A DNA stretch of 64,000 bases from Biomphalaria glabrata (Eukaryota > Mollusca > Gastropoda > Planorbidae): positions 46,238,884 through 46,302,883 of the forward strand of contig NC_074719.1 in assembly GCF_947242115.1 (NCBI RefSeq), in the 5' to 3' direction. Below the pieces are notes generated by a model. That model saw nothing but the letters and a program-made list of their open reading frames with translations. It ran no database searches and had not been told where the DNA came from. Numbering within the stretch: position 1 is the stretch's first letter; each line of letters begins with the position of its first letter. Shown here piece after piece: positions 10,726 through 23,600 of the stretch. Made by a program: the position numbers and the translations under genes.

Positions 10726-11835
10726 TAGATAGATATAGATAGATAGATAGATAAATAGATAGGGCAATTTAAATAGATCTAGGCTACTATAACTATAAAT
10801 ATAGGGTCCAGGGCTAGGCTAGATTAATGTAGGCTATTAGTTATTATAAATAATAACAATTACTAGACTTATAGACCTAGCTCTAACTAAATCTATCTAG
10901 ACTCTATATACGGGTATCATTGTTTTTTGTTTGTTTTATTCGTTTGCCAGCTCATCTTCACAATAGATCTAGATAGAGTATCTGATTCTCCCAAATTTCT
11001 AGATTTTCTTTGGATAAGACAATATCGCATTTTTTAAATACTAATTCAGCGGATTTTCCCGTTATTCTTTTATCATAATCTACATGTTCGGAACTTTGCC
11101 TACCTACCCTATATACGATCTAGAATCTACATTACAGTAACACCAAAAAAACAACAACAGACAAACAGACACTAGAATACTATACTCTATAGATTACGAT
11201 TTGGCAAGATCTAAAGATCTTAGTATCTAAGTCTAGATCTAGATATCTAGAATCTAATCTCTGGACTATACCACTGGCGCACTGCACTGTGACTATGACT
11301 ATCGGATCAGTACGTCTAGGTTCTATCTAGCTAGTTAATCTAGAATCTAGATCTACTAGTAGTAGTCTAATTTGACTAGATGTACACATGTAGTCACTAA
11401 TTAGTAAATTACTAATACTAGACCTAGTCATACTAACTACTCTTCAACTTCATGATCTGATGATGATAATAATGATATTGTGTTCGAATTATTTATTGTG
11501 GTGCTGGGATTAGTCATTTAGTGGTATTGGGATCAACTAGACTAGTAGTAGATATACTTAGGCGGTCTTAGGACTTAGATCTAGTTATTCTAGTACTAGT
11601 TCTAGTTTAAGTTTAAACTTTAACTAGTTATATTTTACTAGTCTAGTCGACTCTAGTAGACCTATTTGGCTATACTGTATAGAATAATAATAGAGTTAAT
11701 TATTTTAATAGACTATCTTATCTAGAATCTAGGACACTAGGTATTCTAGCAAATATAAATATAAAGTCTATTAATATAAAATTATAAATCTAGATTAGAT
11801 CTATTCAATCTAAAATCTAGATCTTGTCCTTGATG
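10605..11835. repeat. TAGATC-rich low-complexity tract (A)
   Basis: The words tctaga, ctagat, agatct and tagtct recur throughout, with a (TA)n/(TAGA)n array at 10681-10750. It is not a clean tandem repeat: spacing varies and the words occur in both orientations because they are near-palindromic. The tract lies upstream of the MIB-like gene. Similar tracts lie near 39.5, 40.9 and 42.1 kb. Confidence 0.7.
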
Positions 11836-12192
11836 TAAATCCATATGTTATAACAAATTTAAACAATAACAAATACAACATAATAACATGATAATATCAT
11901 AATAATAATCTTTTATTGTCCGTACGGAAATTTCTTACAATTTGTGCCTTACACCAAATAAAAAAAAAAAAAAAATTTCTTATGATATGGAATAGATATT
12001 GGTGATCCTATTACCTATAGATCTTGATATTGATCTCTCGATGTAGTCTAGAATTAATTTAAATTCTAAATATCAATCATGCCGTGACTCATGGACTGGT
12101 TTGCCTGAGGCTGAGTGAATCAGCCAGGAAAATATTAGCAGAGTTTAAGTCACTGATTTACATGCTTGTCTAGATGTAGAATCTAGATCTAT

Positions 12193-12306
12193 TCATCATC
12201 ATCTCTTTAAAATTCAATTGAAAAAGGGCTTGAGATGTTCAAATCCTCTTGCAAAAGCCCTTGACAGAAACATGCAAAACCTTCATGTATTGCGTAGTGC
12301 ATAAGA
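12193..12306 (-). mobile_element. LINE 3'-end remnant (family D)
   Basis: The minus strand ends in the (gat)n tail seen in copies at 2833 and 28747. The preceding codons resemble their terminal GFLSRAFxREDL(N/S)xSSPxS stretch. Only about 110 bp remain. The adjoining SINE-B copy begins just to the right. Confidence 0.65.
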
Positions 12307-12322
12307 GGATCTAGATCTAGAT

Positions 12323-12545
12323 ATGCCACCGTGTAGTTGGAGCTTGGCTTGGCTATCTTATGAAGGGAGTTTGAGGTTCGACACCTGACTCGAGCAGAGT
12401 TTTGTTTACTGAGTGCCCAAAGGAAGCACGGAAAACATTCTCCCAGATACCCCCTCCCCCCAACTGGTCCACAAATGAGATTGGACCATAGCGCTTTTAT
12501 GCATGCTATAAGCATGAAAACAGCGCTATAATTATTTATTATTTC
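12323..12545 (+). mobile_element. SINE-B copy
   Basis: It carries the SINE-B body: gaggttcgacacctgactcg (B-box-like ggttcgacacc), tttgtttactgagtgccc, agataccccctcccccc, cacaaatgagattggacc, and the end agcgctataattatt. Full-length copies in this window share these blocks in the same order. Confidence 0.85.
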
Positions 12546-12599
12546 AGTTTTTTGTCCACTCTTGCTGTTCTTTTGAAGGTCTGGGCTAGCACACAACAG

Positions 12600-14051
12600 T
12601 TTAAATTTCTGAATTTAAGATTAAATGCTTTAAACAAGAAGAATAAGTTAAGATAATAATTAAGTCTTGGACACATAAGTCAAGAAAAGGAACATACATA
12701 TTATTTAAAGACTTCCGTATCTAGGTTGTGTCAGATTAGATCTCTACTTCATAAATATAGACTTTTAGTTACAGCTATCTTTAAGTTTTTGGACCATTGG
12801 GACACCACACCACACAAGATCAGTTGACTATCTCTTTCCATTCTCTTATTTTGCCAGGATTAGAGTGGCTTTTCATTTACACCTGTCCATTCTTTGATCA
12901 GCGCTTCTTTTATCTACCTGCCTCTTTGGAGTGATCGTTAAATGAACTTGTGTGTTACCCGTGCTTGTAATCATGCTAGTATTTGTAATCGTGTTCGCAT
13001 TATCGTAGTCTGTGAATCGTGACCAGTCTCTACTGTGTTATTGTGTGTATCAGTCGTGTTTTATTGAAGTAAAGCCTTGTTTCTAAGGTTATGAATTGAA
13101 TAAGTATATTACACTCTTCTTTTTCTTTGGTGCTTATCTCCTGCAGAAAGGCTTTAGTTAAGACCTCATCTAAGACTTTTGTTTAGTTTTTAATGATTTT
13201 AAAGTATGTATAATTTTTTTCGCTGTCGAAGTATGTATAATTTTTTTCGCTGTCGGAAACTGAAAAAAAAAGTTCTTAATATTGATATGATTAAATAAAA
13301 GCTTTGAAGTCTATGACTAGTAGCATCAGCATCTATCCATCTCCAATATCCCAAGAAGTTTTTTGATCTGCTATACCCCTCACTTTAGTTTATATCTTTG
13401 AATCTATCAATTAATTTTTCTCTCAAGTGGGATGTGTGGCTGAGTGCCAAAAACCACCATTACCTATCAAGAGGGCTCAAGTTTGATTCCCAATTCAAAC
13501 AGAGTTGTGCTTACTGAATACCTAATGGCAGCATGAAAACCTTCTCCCAGATACCCCCTTCCCACCACAAAAGAGATTGGACCAGAGTGCTAAAGTTTTC
13601 ATTTTCTTGCACCTGTCACTTAGTCTTTCAGTTTCTATATGCCTGTTATTACCAGTCATTGACTTGTAGCACCTAACTGCTTGTAGACAACTAAACCGTT
13701 GTAGGCGTAATTTATCTTAACTAATAAAACTTCAAATAACTTGAATAACTTCCTTTTGTGAACAAGCCTAAATGTTTTATAGAACTATATTTATAATATG
13801 ACAAAACTTGTGATAAATGAAATAAATGTAGTAGACTTTAGTAATAATATCTTTTAACAAAATCTAACTCACTACAATTGCACAACCTTTCAGTCTCACA
13901 TTTTGGAGTCGTCTGTCTCATCTAAGAACAAGTGACGACAATGCCACCTATGTTGCATCATTCACAATCAATCGCTAACCTCTTCCCACTATCATCATAT
14001 AAACACACACGCATACTCCATAACAATTCCTAAATCTCGTGTTTTTTTCAG
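12600..14051. other. Intergenic region upstream of the MIB-like gene
   Basis: Apart from the SINE-B copy, I see AT-rich unique sequence. A stretch at 12890-13110 is richer in mixed sequence and ends with a poly(A)-signal-like attgaagtaaagcc. It could be an upstream non-coding exon or an old repeat, and cannot be assigned. No TATA box could be tied to a start site. Confidence 0.3.
13428..13597 (+). mobile_element. SINE-B copy, diverged
   Basis: It begins gatgtgtggctgagtgcc (A-box-like), then ctatcaagagggctcaagtt, tgcttactgaatacctaatg, agatacccccttcccacc and agagattggaccagagtgc. It is older or of a different subfamily than the copy at 12323. Confidence 0.75.
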
Positions 14052-14099
14052 AGACACTTGACACATCTATGAGGACAGTATTACTTGTGGATTGGGCAA

Positions 14100-17000
14100 A
14101 TGAAGGCTGGCCTGCGAGTGGTGAGAGGACCCGACTGGAAGTGGGGCAATGATGACACTAGTGAAGGCCACTTGGGCACAGTGATTGAAACTCACAATGC
14201 TGAAAGACGAGCTGTTGTTTTGTGGGACAATGGAAAGTCTAAATCTTATAGAGCTGGACAGGAGAATGCTTATGATCTCCTTGTGCTCGACAATGCTCAG
14301 ATTGGTAAGTTATAAGAGAGGGGGAGGGGTCTACTTAAGTTGGTCTGCGCAAGGACCCTCATTGTCTTGCCTGTACTGCAACCTTGGTGGGAGTTTTCCA
14401 GCTATTTTTAGAGGCCATCTGCTGCCAGCTGCTTTCCTGTATGCCAGTGAGACTAAAATGATGCCTGCAGTAATAGTTTAGATGCCCAGATACCTTTACT
14501 GACCACCATGTTGTTTTTAAGCATATTTATCTCCCTTATCTATATTAAACTTTCAATAACTTTTTTTAAAGAGATTTTTGTTCTCATGCTGTCAACTTAT
14601 GAATTTTTAAGTGTATTTACTGAAATGAAGGTCTAAAAAAATGTTAATAATAAATTGATGAAGTTGTTTCTTCTTTTTTTCAATAAATTTTTAAAGAGAG
14701 TTTTTTGTTCTTATGCTATCATTTTAAATGAATTTTAATATTAGATCTAACATCTGCTAAAAAGACAAAACAGCAACAGAAAAATGTTGGCGAGTAATTC
14801 AAGGGAGATAGTCTAGTATTAAGCCTTAAAACCAAAATGGCGTATTTCCAATGACAATATATGGTAATAAGAAATAAAACTTAAAAATATATATTTTAAA
14901 AACTATTTATCTCCTAGGAAATCAAATTACATATTTGTAATCTGCATTTTTGTCTGCATATTCTTAAAATAAAAGAGAAACCTGATTTAGCGTTTCTAGT
15001 CATGTAAACTAATACCGATGCCTGAGTTGATCTTTTTAGCTCTTCCAAGGGGCACCTCTTTTATGTCATCCTCCTTTAAGCTCACCAGAAAGGTTTGCCT
15101 TCGGTATGCAGTCATCCCTCATATGGTATTGGTGTCCAACCCAGCACAACTGTCAAATGGTGCTTCAATACTGTCCACACCAGCCTCTAGTTGGCAAGAT
15201 TATTTCACTAATTAATGCAAATACTTAAAACTGCAATAATGCATGAACTCTCTGTTTACTGTTTACACACTCACACCAGTATTAGCTTCCTTGCCACAGG
15301 AAACTACTTTAAAGTGACAACATAGATTCTACATTTATATACATTTTTTATAATTTCCTTTTAAGATGAAAGATTTGCTTTTGGTGTACGCGGGACTTCA
15401 AAACTTCCCTTGGTATCATGATTTAAATAATAATTTGGTCTTTCTGATTTATTGCTACATACACACAAGATGCCTGAATGAGCTCTTATGTTGTGTCTGT
15501 TCTATTTATGTGTTATGTTTCTGTTGTGTTGTCTTTATATGAGAAAAGAGTCCTTGTAACCAGGATGGCTGCCTGGTCGTGCGGTTTGCGCGCTGGACTG
15601 TCGTTCGGATTTATCGACGGTCGAGGGTTCAAACCCTGCCCGCACCCATCCCCCGTCGTCCTGCGGGAGGTTTGGACTAGGAAGTAAACTATCTTCAACT
15701 CTGAAGGAACATCCGAAACATGTAAAACATTTAACAAAACATTTTACAAACATAATCACAACAAATTTCCTTAAGGATCAATAAAGAAGTCTTAGTCTTA
15801 AGATTTGAACTTGCAGTCTCCTTTATAATGAAATGATTTTCAGCAGTAAAAAGAATTCACATCTCTCTGAACTTGAAGCAGCTCTAATTTTGAATTGTTG
15901 TCTTGGTTGATGTTTTATAATTAAAATGCTGAGCAGAGTTTTTAAATTTCATTTTATTTTTTTTTATATCTTAAATTTGGACTTAAAAATTGATTTTCGA
16001 CTAATTTTAGGTGTCCGGCATCCAAGTGTGAATTGTGATGAGTGTGGTGAAAGAGGAATCAAAGGGTTTCGCTGGAAGTGTTCTGTTTGCTCAAACTATG
16101 ACCTCTGCAGCCCGTGCTACAACAAAGATAAACATGACCTTTCTCATGCATTCCTGAGATTTGAAACCAACACTGAAAATAAAAGGTTTGCATATTTTTA
16201 AAATAGTTTAAAATTATGGCCATATCCTAATTGGGTTACATTAAAAGTAGGTAAAAGAATTTTAGAGTTAAAAGATCTTAATTGTTCTCATTTTTATGTT
16301 GGAGGGTTCAGATTAATAGTCTTATATCTAAGATGAACTGCACAGTGGTTTCCAGATCTGGCAGATCTAATCTTATAGATTTTGTTCTATAGGAGTGTTC
16401 TTGGGCCAGTGTCTTTTTCAGACTTCTCAAAAGAGTAGGAAGCTTTGAAGGACATGGTCGTCATCCTCTTTTTCATTCTCTGCAAACCTCGCTAGTCCCT
16501 ATATTTAGTCCCTAGAGCATGTGTTGTCTCATTCTGTTGTGTCAGGTTCTGAGACAAAATGTTATATGTTAATTATGTCAAAGCATGTTATAGGCATTGC
16601 GTCCTATTTTTTTTTTATTTAAAAAATGATATATAGTGTGCTGATTCAATTTAGTAGTTTTGATTGTCTCTAAGTACTCTTATTTTTTCCTTTAGAATTT
16701 TTTTTCTTGAGCCTACCACATTTTCCTAGTTGGTGCTTTGCTTAAGGGACATTTGCCGTTTTATCTTTCTGATTTATTCTTTAACATACTTTTATAGAAA
16801 GTAAATGCTGACAGTGTTTGCTGATGACCTTAATATCATTTGCCCTAAAGCCTGCAAGGTCTGAAAGGGGGAACTTAGTAACCTTAGTAGTAGTAGTTTT
16901 TTTTAACAACATGATAGTCCTAGGTATTTCTGTTGACCATTATTTTAAAAATATCAGACTTTGAAGTTCCTCTTTTGCCGGCCAAGATGTTTGGATCTTT

Positions 17001-20000
17001 TTATATGTATGGCCTTGAGTAGTCAACATTTGTAAGTTTAAGCCAGTTTGAGTATTCTTGCCGTTTTTGGTGGTATAAATCTAGAAACTGTCATCATTTG
17101 TAGCCTTACGCAAAGAAGATTGGCCTAACACTAACTTTTGTTAGTTCTTAAGTATCCAAAATGTTTCAGTGGTTTTACTTCTTAAGTATCGTAGAATATT
17201 TAAGTGGTTTTACTACTAAAGTATAATCAATGTTTCAGTGGTTTTACTACTTAAGTATCATAAAATGTTTCAGTGGTTTTACTACTTAAGTATAATCAAT
17301 GTTTCAGTGCTTTTACTACTTAAGTATCATAAAATGTTTCAGTGGTTTTACTACTTAAGTATAATCAATGTTTCAGTGCTTTTACTACTTAAGTATCATA
17401 AAATGTTTCAGTGGTTTTACTACTTAAGTATCATAAAATGTTTCAGTGGTCTTACAATTTAAGTGCCAACAGTAGTTTTATGTTTCAATCCTAAAGTAAT
17501 GGCCCGACCTTCTGATGGTTTCAGTGTTAAGGTTCCAGCTAGAAAAGGAAGTCCCAAATGTGAAGCTCAAGGAATTTTTCAAAGTGCCACTGTGTCCAGA
17601 GGATTACACTGGAGATGGGAAAATCAAGATGGCATGTATCCATTTTTTTTAGTATCAGTCTTTTTAGCTATTGTAGAAACATTTGTCTAATGCCAAAATT
17701 ATATCTGTTCATTGGAGCTAAAATAGACTACAACTTTGCAGGCGCATTTATTAGCTTCATGTCATACCAGATTCAAAATTCTCTTTTTTTTTTTTTTAAG
17801 TGATGGGGATAATAATCTTGTAATAACTTGACGTAATCCTGTCTGCAGCCAGAAAATGTTATTGCTACAGCTGCATACAGCTCTCTGGCAGACTCAAGTT
17901 TTGGGTGGCTTTCTAAATATGTAGCCTTAGCTTCACTGCTGACTCAACTTTGACAGGGTCTTCTTTTTTTTCTCATGGTGGCCGAGTGGTAAAGGACTTG
18001 GCTTCCAAACCAAGGGTTCTAGAGTTCAAATCCTGGTAAAGACTGGGATTTTGCGCTTCATGAATTCTGAGTCCACCCAACTCTAATTGGTACCTGACAT
18101 ATATTGGGGAGGTGAAGGCTGTTGGTCATTGTGCTGGCCACATGACACTGTGGTTGACCATCGGCCATAAAATCCGATGAGATTTACATCCTCTACCCCC
18201 TATGGATTGCAAGTTCGGAAAAGAGCACTTGCCCTTTAAACCCCGCCCTTTTACCTTGGTGTTTCCGATCCTGTGTTTGCCTTGACACATTGTTTACCTA
18301 ACCAGATGCTAAACTTTTAACTCTTTCTCTCCTAATTAACGATACCATCGTTGATTTGACCCCGTTAAATTAAATTAATTTTTGGCTTTATAAACTTTAA
18401 TTTGTGTTCAATAAAAAGATCATGCATTCTCTTGTAATTCTATACCAAAAGTAACATTTTCTGATTACTTACAAAAATGTTATTGAAGTTTAATCATAAC
18501 AGGGTAGAATGTACAAATGTGAAAAATGAAAAAAAAAAATGTCAGAACGTGGAAAATAATTACAGAGATAAAAGAGTTAATATTCTGAGCAATAGTTTTA
18601 TTGGTCCTAGCTAACATAGCTTTCCAGATTTGTGACGTTTTCTGTGACGTTTTTTGTGACGTTTCCTGTGACGTTTTCTGTGACATTTCCTGTGACGTTT
18701 CCTATGTCCTAAGTTGCCTCCTCCTTTTTCTTTTCATTTATATTCAGTCCTTTGGAAATTTTGTTCAGTCTGGATGATGTTTACATAAGAGATTGTCCTT
18801 TTCATGAGCCATTCAATGATTAGCAAGAATAATACATGCATAATGAGATTGTCTGTTTGTTTTAGGGAGTCACTGCACATGTAAAGCTTGACTGTAATGT
18901 TAATGAGTTAGACACAAATCCTCTGTTTTTCATTAACTTCTAGATAGCATTGGTATAAATATTGTTAAAGGCTTTCTCACCTGGTCCTTAGTGACCGTGT
19001 CAATTCACACTGTAAAGTAAAGTAAAGTTCCCCTTTCAGACCTTGTGGTCTATAGAGCAGATGATGTAAAGGTCATCTGTTTCTGTGGCCTACGGTTAAC
19101 AAGGGTGTCATGTGGCAAGCACAGTGACCAACCGCTTTTACTTTTCCCCAACTAATGTCAGGTACCCATTAGAGCTGGGTGGACTCAGGGGCGCCCTAAA
19201 AAAATTCCTAAATTCAAAATCCAAGGCTTCACCGAGATTTGAACTCAGGACCACAGGCTTGGAAGCCAAGCACTTAACCACTCAGCCACCACGGCCCACA
19301 CTGATATACATAACTAGGCGCCAGAAAATCCCGAAATTAAAAATCCTAGTCTTCACCAGGATTCGGACTCTGGCTCAGAAGCCAAGCTCTTTACCGCTCA
19401 GCCACCGTGCCTTCCCAACATTTTACTCTCCATGATTTAAACCTGGGACTGAGAGTGGTAGCTGCCATTCAAAGTTGTACCTTTGAAAATATTTCTGTTT
19501 GAGCTAAAGTTACACACAATCTTATTTCGATTTAAACACTTATTGTTTTGAGATGTGTGGCTGAGTTACATAAACCACTTGTCCACCTATCAAGGGGGCT
19601 CATGTTCGAGTCCTGACTTGAGCTGAATTTAGTTTACTGAGTGGATAAAACCTTCTTCCAGGATACTTCTCCCCCCCCCCCCCCCCCCCCCCATGTCAAC
19701 AAAAGAGATTGGACCAGAATATGCCAAGTAAGTTTCTACCATGAAATATGTGCAAAACAAAATTAATTTTTTTAAAATCATTTTGATTAGAAAAAGAAAA
19801 ATTGTAGTTTTCTTTTTTCCGCCTAAAACTTGTTAGTCTTGTAAAATGAAGTATTGACAAGCGGATTCTTTAACATTGTCATTTTATGTAAACAATGAAG
19901 GTGAAAGTTCACACATGTCACTTATAGAAATTTGTGTTGCTGTGAATTGGTCAATGGACTTAATTCAAGAAAGGCTTCGATTGATTCATTCCTTGATTTA

Positions 20001-20596
20001 GATGCAAACAAAAATGTTTTACATTGAAATGAACTGAGCTTCACTCTTTATCTTCTGTCCAAATGTTTAGTATTAATTGAATGTATTGCTTGCACTAACA
20101 GGTGGTGAAGGAACTTATGGGTTTGTCATGGAGATTAAAGACTGGGAACCTAGCTTCAGGTCTCAGGCTGGAGTGCTCTGGGCCAACGGCAAGGGCTTCA
20201 CTTACCGTCTCGGACACAACGGGAATGTGGACTTGAAGTGTATTAAAGCTGCTTCTGGAGGATTTTATTACAAAAGTCATTTACCAGTTTTAGGTACGTC
20301 AGTGAGATATTTAAAAGTTTATGTTTCAGCAGTGCTGAACAACTGAAGAAAACAGCACACTTTTTTTCCTTGGCACAGTCTGCAAAAGAGCTCACAGCTC
20401 AGCAGCAATAAAGCTGGCTAGAAGAAGAAGAAATGTTTCAGGAAAAATCTAAAAAGGGTTTTCATATTTTTAAATGTCGTAAAACAAATTTAAAAGAAGA
20501 GAAAAAAACAACAACTTGCTAATATTTAAAGTTTGGGAAATACTAAAATGTTTCAGAGAAACTACACAATTTTTTTTAGTGCTTCACATTTTGTTC

Positions 20597-20631
<35 letters not shown>

Positions 20632-23600
20632 CTTTACAAAAACAAATAGAACCCTAGCAAGATTAGATCAAGAAAAAATCTCCCTCAATGTTAGTTGGAA
20701 TGGGTGGCTTTTTTTTTTTTTTTTCAAATGATTTAGTTTTAATGGCACTTTACGAACATAGCTTTCCAATAATAATATAAACAAATTTCCAATAAGGATT
20801 GATAAAGCCATCTTAATCTTAGATTTAAAAAAATGTAAATAAAAAAAATTCAGCTTGATAAAAACAAATGTATGATCTAAGACTGAATGCACTGCATGAA
20901 AGGCATAGATATTTTATAGGTTGTGCAGTTTTTAAAAAGAAAAGATATCTATTTCTACATTGCATGAGAGCACAAATCCTAAGTCATATTTTGTCTTGAA
21001 CTAGTTCAGTTATGTGGCATTGTGTTTGTCTCTAAAGGTAAAATGGATGTTGAGGCAAGTGAATCAGAGTTGACCTCTTTGTTACAAGCACAGCTGATAG
21101 AACCATTTGCAAAGCTCTTGGAGTTTGGCCAGATTCTCCGGAGTCTGAAGGAAGTGGTGAGTATCATAATGGAGAATCATACATTTGATATATCTCTGCA
21201 GTGACTTTGGGTATCATAATGGAGAATCATAAATTTGATATATCTCTGCAGTGACTTGGGTAATTATTGTTTTTAAAGTCACTAAAAGTGACACATTTTT
21301 TATACTCTGATATTAATCAAATCAAACTTATATTAACCTATACAGTAACATTTGTAAAAGCTACATAACATTGTCACATTTCAACTGAGACTTATATTCT
21401 ATTTTGCTTAATAAGACTTTAATTGATCTAAAAAGTTGGATACACACTTGCTGTCAGGGATACACACTTGCTGCTAGGGATACACATTTGCTGTTAGGGA
21501 TATGCAGCAATACTAATAGAGTGTATGTCACAAGTAGCATCAGTTACTTTTTAATTTTACTTTTTCTGGGACCATTTTCAGTTCTGATGATGCTGTGCTT
21601 TCATGTTTAACACTCGCTAGAGTTTCTTATTCACCTCTTGAGGTCTAAGCTATTGATTTATTTCCTGATCTTTGACCAGGCTGCACAGAATCATGAAGTA
21701 TTGAAGCCTGGTATTCGTGTAGTACGAGGTCCCCATTGGAAGTGGCAAAACCAAGATGGTGGTGAAGGCTACGTCGGGACAGTGGCAGACATCGGAAGCT
21801 CTGAGCCAAATAAACCGCCAGAGCAATGTGTGTCTGTTATCTGGGACAATGGAACTAAAAATACATACAGAATTGGTAGAGACAACAGCTATGACTTACT
21901 GGTGCTGGACAATGCCCCAAGTGGTGAGTATCATAACATTAAGTAATGGGATCTTCAGATTGAAGCTACATTTTGGTAGAGACCACAGCTATGACTTACT
22001 GGTGCTCGACAATGCCCCAAGTGGTGAGTACCATAACATTAAGTAATGGGGATCTTCAGACTGACGCTACATTTTGTAAGACTGACCTAGCTAAAGTTGA
22101 TTGTCATTTAAGCTAAAATGACTTATTTCTTTTAATGGATTTGAATGTCGTGTGTAATTTGTTCAAGTACATTACAGTTAAGAGTGATGACTCCATTTCA
22201 TTTACTATTAGTTATTTGACGGTTTCAGTGTATTTTGGCTAATTTGATCCACTTTTTTTTAGATAATGGTTTTGTTTTTATTCTGCAAAAAGAAATTTTC
22301 ATTTACATCAGGATTTGTTTGTATTTGTTCAATTATAAAAGTTTCCCTTTCAGACCTTGTGATCTATGGGTTAGATGATGCTAAGTTCATCTGTTTCTTT
22401 GGCCAATGGTTAACAATGGTGTCATGTGGCCAGCACCATGACCAACCGCCTTTACTTTCACCAACTATAGTTAGGTATCCATTAGAGTTGGGTGAACTCA
22501 GCCAAAATAAAAATCCCAAAACTCAAAATCACAATCTTCACCGAGATAAGATCCCAGGACTCCAGGTTCAGAAGTGCTTAACCACTCAGCCTGTGATGAA
22601 TGTCAAAATGTCTGATTTTCTAGGTATAGCTCACAAAAACTATGCCTGTGATGAATGTCAAAATGTCTGATTTTCTAGGTATAGCTCACAAAAACTATGC
22701 CTGTGATGAATGTGAAAATGTCTGATTTTCTAGGTATAGCTCACAAAAACTATGCCTGTGATGAATGTCAAAATATCTGATTTTCTAGGTTTAGCTCACA
22801 AAAACTATGCCTGTGATGATTGTGAAAATGTCTGATTCTTTTTCACCAAGGTGTTTCTCACAAAAACTATGCCTGTGATGAATGTAAAGCCAGCCCAATA
22901 CCAGGCATCAGGTGGAAATGCTCTTCATGCTTTGACTATCATCTTTGTTCCCACTGTTACCATAGCAACAAGCATGAATTATCACACACATTCTGGAGAT
23001 ATGACAACGCGTCTAATAAAAGGTAGTAGTTCTGCTTTTTTTAAAAACTTAATTTGAAAGAAAATGTTCTTACAAAAGTTCACTAAAATTTATTTTAAAA
23101 TTCCTGCCTAAAAATTAAAAATTTCATAACTTTATGTTATGTTATCCTTTATTTCTTTTATTTAATTTATTTAATTATAAAAATACTTTTAGTGAGTGAC
23201 TTAAAAGATAAAAGATTTTCCAACCATACTTCAACTCACAACTTATTATTTGTCAACATTAACAAATCGACAGATGCAAAATTGTAAAATGTTTATCCAT
23301 TAATAACTTGTAATAACATAATATCCGCTTTTTATGTGATTCCCAAGTTATTACTGTGTTGTTGTTTTTTTACTCATTGTTATTCGGTACTATCTCCTAT
23401 GTGATAGTAACATTTTAAAATCCTGAACCAGTTGTTTTTCTTTTATGCTTAAAATCTTTAAAGCTTTCTTAGCTGTATTTTCTTGAACATGTGTCCAAGT
23501 GCTGTTGGATTCTTGCCAATTATTTCACTACCAGCTTTTAGAATTTGATCAAGTTTATTTTTAATGTTGAGATTGCAAAACCAGGAAGAGTTGTTGAACC

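Larger units (their letters stand above)
14305..16010 (+). other. Intron 1 of MIB-like gene, with LINE pieces and a SINE
   Basis: The GT donor at 14305 follows ATT G, and the acceptor ends at 16010 (ctaattttag). Two minus-strand LINE family E pieces lie at 14340-14470 and 15030-15180, and a SINE-C copy at 15563-15795. The remaining AT-rich sequence shows nothing else. Confidence 0.7.

Noticed and set aside
12207-12596. 129-codon reverse frame
   Set aside because: Composed of a LINE tail plus a SINE-B copy read backwards.
12890-13110. Possible solo LTR or promoter-like segment ending near an AAGTAAAGCC word
   Set aside because: No paired repeat, no target duplication and no primer-binding or coding part seen; it could equally be unique sequence.
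15580-15640. Candidate tRNA gene in SINE-C head
   Set aside because: A and B boxes are present but no cloverleaf with a proper acceptor stem; the sequence continues into the SINE body.
15478-15759. Overlapping open frames on both strands
   Set aside because: They fall on a SINE-C copy; the translated text is the SINE body.
16801-16860. FADDLNI-like stretch resembling an RT catalytic box
   Set aside because: Only about ten residues match before the sequence turns into a SINE-A-like tail; too little to call an element.
17979-18040. Candidate tRNA-Leu/Ser gene in SINE-A head
   Set aside because: Same reasoning: it is a tRNA-derived SINE head with many sister copies sharing the non-tRNA body.
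18628-18712. Cluster of CRE-like TGACGT sites as an enhancer
   Set aside because: The sites result from a 12-bp tandem repeat inside an intron; no supporting evidence for regulation.
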